Source: Anseranas semipalmata (taxonomy: Eukaryota > Chordata > Aves > Anseriformes > Anseranatidae). From it: DNA of 64,000 nt. Shown here piece by piece: positions 61,102 to 64,000 of this stretch. The notes under the pieces are model-generated. The model saw nothing but the letters and a program-made list of their open reading frames with translations, searched no databases and was not told where the DNA came from. How positions within the stretch are numbered: the stretch's first letter is position 1; every line of letters starts with the position of its first letter. The translations under genes were made by a program, and so were the position numbers. The DNA lies in the NCBI GenBank assembly GCA_013399115.1, contig VXAA01006527.1, positions 474,579 to 538,578 of the forward strand, read 5' to 3'.

Positions 61102-64000
61102 GTAAGTAAACTGCAGAATAATTTCTTCTATTCACAGTACTTTTTTAAAAATGACAGTCCTACGTAGGCAATAACTTGAAATATCTAGAATGTGAAGAAC
61201 AATGGATAAAACTTCCTACTAAAATGTAGTATTGTGGTTGGTCTTCCTATACAAATGAATATCCAGAAACTTGTGAGAAGTTCTCTGCTTGGTGAAGGAC
61301 TTAGTAAGCAGAGATGAAACTCTGCTTTTATATTTAAATATAACCATAATCATTAATATCTATATAATTAAATTTATTGGCATGGTGTGTTCTAGAGTTC
61401 TAGAAGAAGATACGTAAGTGTACACTGATGTGCCACTAGCCGTTCAGAATACTAGAATTTACTTACTGAGTAATATAATAAACTAATATATAAAAGCCAT
61501 AAATGCATGAATGTACTTGGCTTGTGAAAAGAGGCCAGAGGCATTGTGGAGTCTCTGTCCTTGGAGATATTTAAAACTTGACCGAACAGTGCCCTTAGCG
61601 AACAGCTCCTGTTGATGAAGCTTTGAGCAGGGCAGTTGGGGTCAGATTTGATGATCTCCAGGGCCCCTTCCAGCCTCAGCTATGCAACCTGAACTCAGTT
61701 CTGTGGTCCTAGGTGATGACTTTACTGAACTTCTGTTGGCCTCTAACATTCAAATGAAGAAGTTTTTTGATCCAGTATTCCTTGGGGGCGGGGGTTGCTG
61801 GTGGTGGTCATGGTGCATAAATGTAGTAATATTTATGCCATAGTGAAGTCCCTTTTTTGTAATTTACTTGACAGAAAAAAAAAATAAAAGGATAAATAAT
61901 ACTGTCAGATGGATGTTCTAGTGACCTTCTGTGGATGGACCCAAGGAGTGGGCTAAAATACATTGACAGTCCACTTCTTTTTGCAGTTTTGTTTGATAAG
62001 GTTTAGTCTTAATGCTGTTTAGGCTCCATCAGGGATCTGTGAGATAAAAGAGATAAAAGGTACTGAACACTCCAGAGTGCTCTCTTCTAAAAATGACTGC
62101 ACATCAAAACTGAGCAAAAGCTTGATTTAGTTCAAGGTTTTGTGTTATGCATTTGAAAGTTTCTCAGTCAATAATATTGTGATTTTCTTTATAAAAGAAA
62201 ATGTTAAGTTTTCATTCTGTTTGCTCTGTAAATGGGTATTGATTGCTTTCCTTTATGAATGATAAGCATAAGATGGTTTAATAAATGTTGCTTTCTAGTG
62301 CTATGGACTAAGTACTTGAATGGTCCTTTCTAAAATACAAGCTTCCGTGTCCATTTTGTGTGGTATTATCTAGCCTCTCTAGTTTGACCATGACCTACTT
62401 TGTATTTGAGATTAAAACTGCTTCATGGAATTATAAATACTATGGAAGACAAAAATTATGAGATGTAAGAATGATCTGTTGATACAGGTCAGAAAAAGAA
62501 AAGAGAGTAAGACTTCATGCTTAATATGAGAATAACTATTACAATGTAATTCTGAAAGGTAAGTAAAACTGGGAGAGGTAGAGTAATCTCTGGGACCTAT
62601 TAATAATTACTAAATGTTTACAATCAATCCCACATGTAACTGATAGAATATGAGTATTATAAAGTTTAGTATTGTAGAAAATTTGTAAAATCTTAACTTT
62701 TGTATCTGCCAAGTGTTCTAGGTTGTCCCTACTAAAATAAATTAAATAAAATGTAAAGAAGGGTTTATTTCAGAAAGCTAAAGAATGAAAAGAATAGTAA
62801 CTTATCAGAGAAGAGGAAAGAGAATGGCTAGCCAAAGCATTTCAAAATGCGTGGTTGGTTTAATCTCTCTCTTTGTGACACAGCCTGGGAAGAAGAATTA
62901 CTTACCTGTCACTTTGCCTTCCTTAATGAGCCATTTCACAAGTAGGGTTGTGTTTTCTTTCCTATCTTTCTGCTTTTCCTCTTCCTTTTGCCTCTGCCCA
63001 AGATAAAAGCATGTCTCATTTTTTGGTAGGGAGGGGTATTCATACTGTGCATTCTTATCTTACAACTTTATATATAAACTGCTCCAAGATTGGAGTGACA
63101 GTGTAAGACAGGTTTGAAGTGTTGGGCCAGAGCCAGTGATTCCTTGCCTGCACGCTCTGCTCTGCATGTTCCAGCAGCAGGAACAAGCTGCATTATTTTA
63201 TTTCAAACTGTGCTCAGCGGAAGCCAAGACCTTGTAACTGGAAACGTACCAAACTGAGAATTCTCAAAGTAGAGGGAGGATGGTGTGGCGGTGAGAGGGG
63301 GTGGTTTCTTTGTGTTATTTGTTTTGGTTTGGTTTGTTTTTTGTTTTTTGTTATTTGTCTTTTTTAACAAAGCGGAAGGAAACTATATGCAGTCAATTTC
63401 TTTTCATTTTGAGAGACACAGCACACTTCATAGTTAAGACTTAAATATAATATCAAGTAAAAGAATGAAAATTAAACAGTCTCGAGTAGAAAAGTCTTCT
63501 ATAGTAGAATAAATTCTGTGCTATTGTAAATCATATGAAATTCAAATTTTGATTTGAAATGTCCTTAATATGGCTATTTGAAATAAGATTTAGAGGTATC
63601 TGAATGAGTCTGTATTATTAGCTATTTTATAAACCATATGTCCTGAACCCATGGAAGATTTATTGCTGTTTTCTTGGATTTTTTCTCTCTTTTTTTTTTC
63701 CTACAAAAGGAAACTCAAGTCATTTCTCAAAATGTTAAAGCAATTACTTTAAATAATAATAAAAAAAAAAAGTACTCTGTGGTCTAACTACTCATGAAAA
63801 GTCAAATGTGAATCAGAATGCATAAAAAAAATGTTTGGCAAAAGACCACCTGCTGGTGGGAGCATGCAGTTGCAAAAATGAAACAGAAGAGCTTTCCTTT
63901 TGTCCAGTATTCTCTCTTCTGTCATACCTTGCCCTTGCAGCCCTGTCTCAAGAAGGAATGTTGAGCATGCGTGATAAGGGCAGCAGCAGGTTGCTTCTCG
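61102..64000 (+). other. DENND1A: DENND1A intron, partial (phase 0)
   Basis: The intron starts with donor GTAAGT and runs off the window end. It holds a degraded CR1 (61535-61712) and T-rich or GTTTT-like simple sequence at about 63310-63365. I searched for the next cDENN exon (LTACIHGSAA-like) and did not find it. Confidence 0.88.
61535..61712 (+). mobile_element. Degraded CR1 LINE 3' end, plus orientation
   Basis: The sequence TGGAGTCTCTGTCCTTGGAG, then ATTTAAAACTTGACC, GAGCAGGGCAGTTGGGGTCAG and CTCCAGGGCCCCTTCCAGCC follows the CR1 3' consensus with many substitutions. The tail repeat is worn down to TTCTGTGG. It is an older copy than the one at 44.2 kb. Confidence 0.88.

Noticed and set aside
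61102..64000. Search for the next cDENN exon (LTACIHGSAA-like)
   Set aside because: No matching reading frame flanked by AG and GT was found before the window end.

Overview
This window is AT-rich vertebrate DNA, almost certainly from a bird. It carries CR1 LINE 3' ends with the characteristic 8-bp ATTCTRTG-type tail repeats, has few other interspersed repeats, and contains short exons with GT-AG splice sites separated by introns of 1 to 30 kb. Nothing bacterial or plasmid-like is present. The species cannot be fixed from the sequence alone; a galliform would fit.

The only gene I can establish is an internal part of DENND1A (connecdenn 1, a Rab35 guanine nucleotide exchange factor) on the + strand. 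Six coding exons lie at 14333-14382, 20784-20903, 50973-51042, 52076-52156, 54342-54395 and 60991-61101. They join without a frameshift or stop into 162 codons, about residues 45-206 of the family numbering: most of the uDENN domain, the linker and the start of the cDENN core. The first exons, promoter, rest of cDENN, dDENN and the C-terminal clathrin/AP-2 binding tail lie outside. The paralogue choice (1A rather than 1B or 1C) rests on residues such as EVLQTLTKFCFPFYVDS and DIDSKQRFGFCRLSSGAKSC.

Layout: 1-14332 is upstream intron with an old LINE tail and a GC-richer patch near 9.8-10.7 kb. 14383-20783 is an intron holding an antisense exon-like coding block beside a long poly(T), a 24-bp x3 tandem repeat and a long (AC)n. 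20904-50972 is a 30-kb intron with two CR1 copies, several CpG-rich patches and two orphan ORFs. 51043-60990 is a series of shorter introns. 61102-64000 is the start of the next intron, with a worn CR1.

The best item for a second look is the minus-strand block at about 15253-15548. It reads as 98 uninterrupted codons with coding-like composition, is bounded by plausible splice signals and abuts about 60 bp of A on its own strand. It is either an exon of an unrecognised antisense gene or a retroposed transcript piece, which would be unusual in a bird. The other findings are candidate regulatory or splicing signals and are tentative. I see no evidence for a wholly new biological system.
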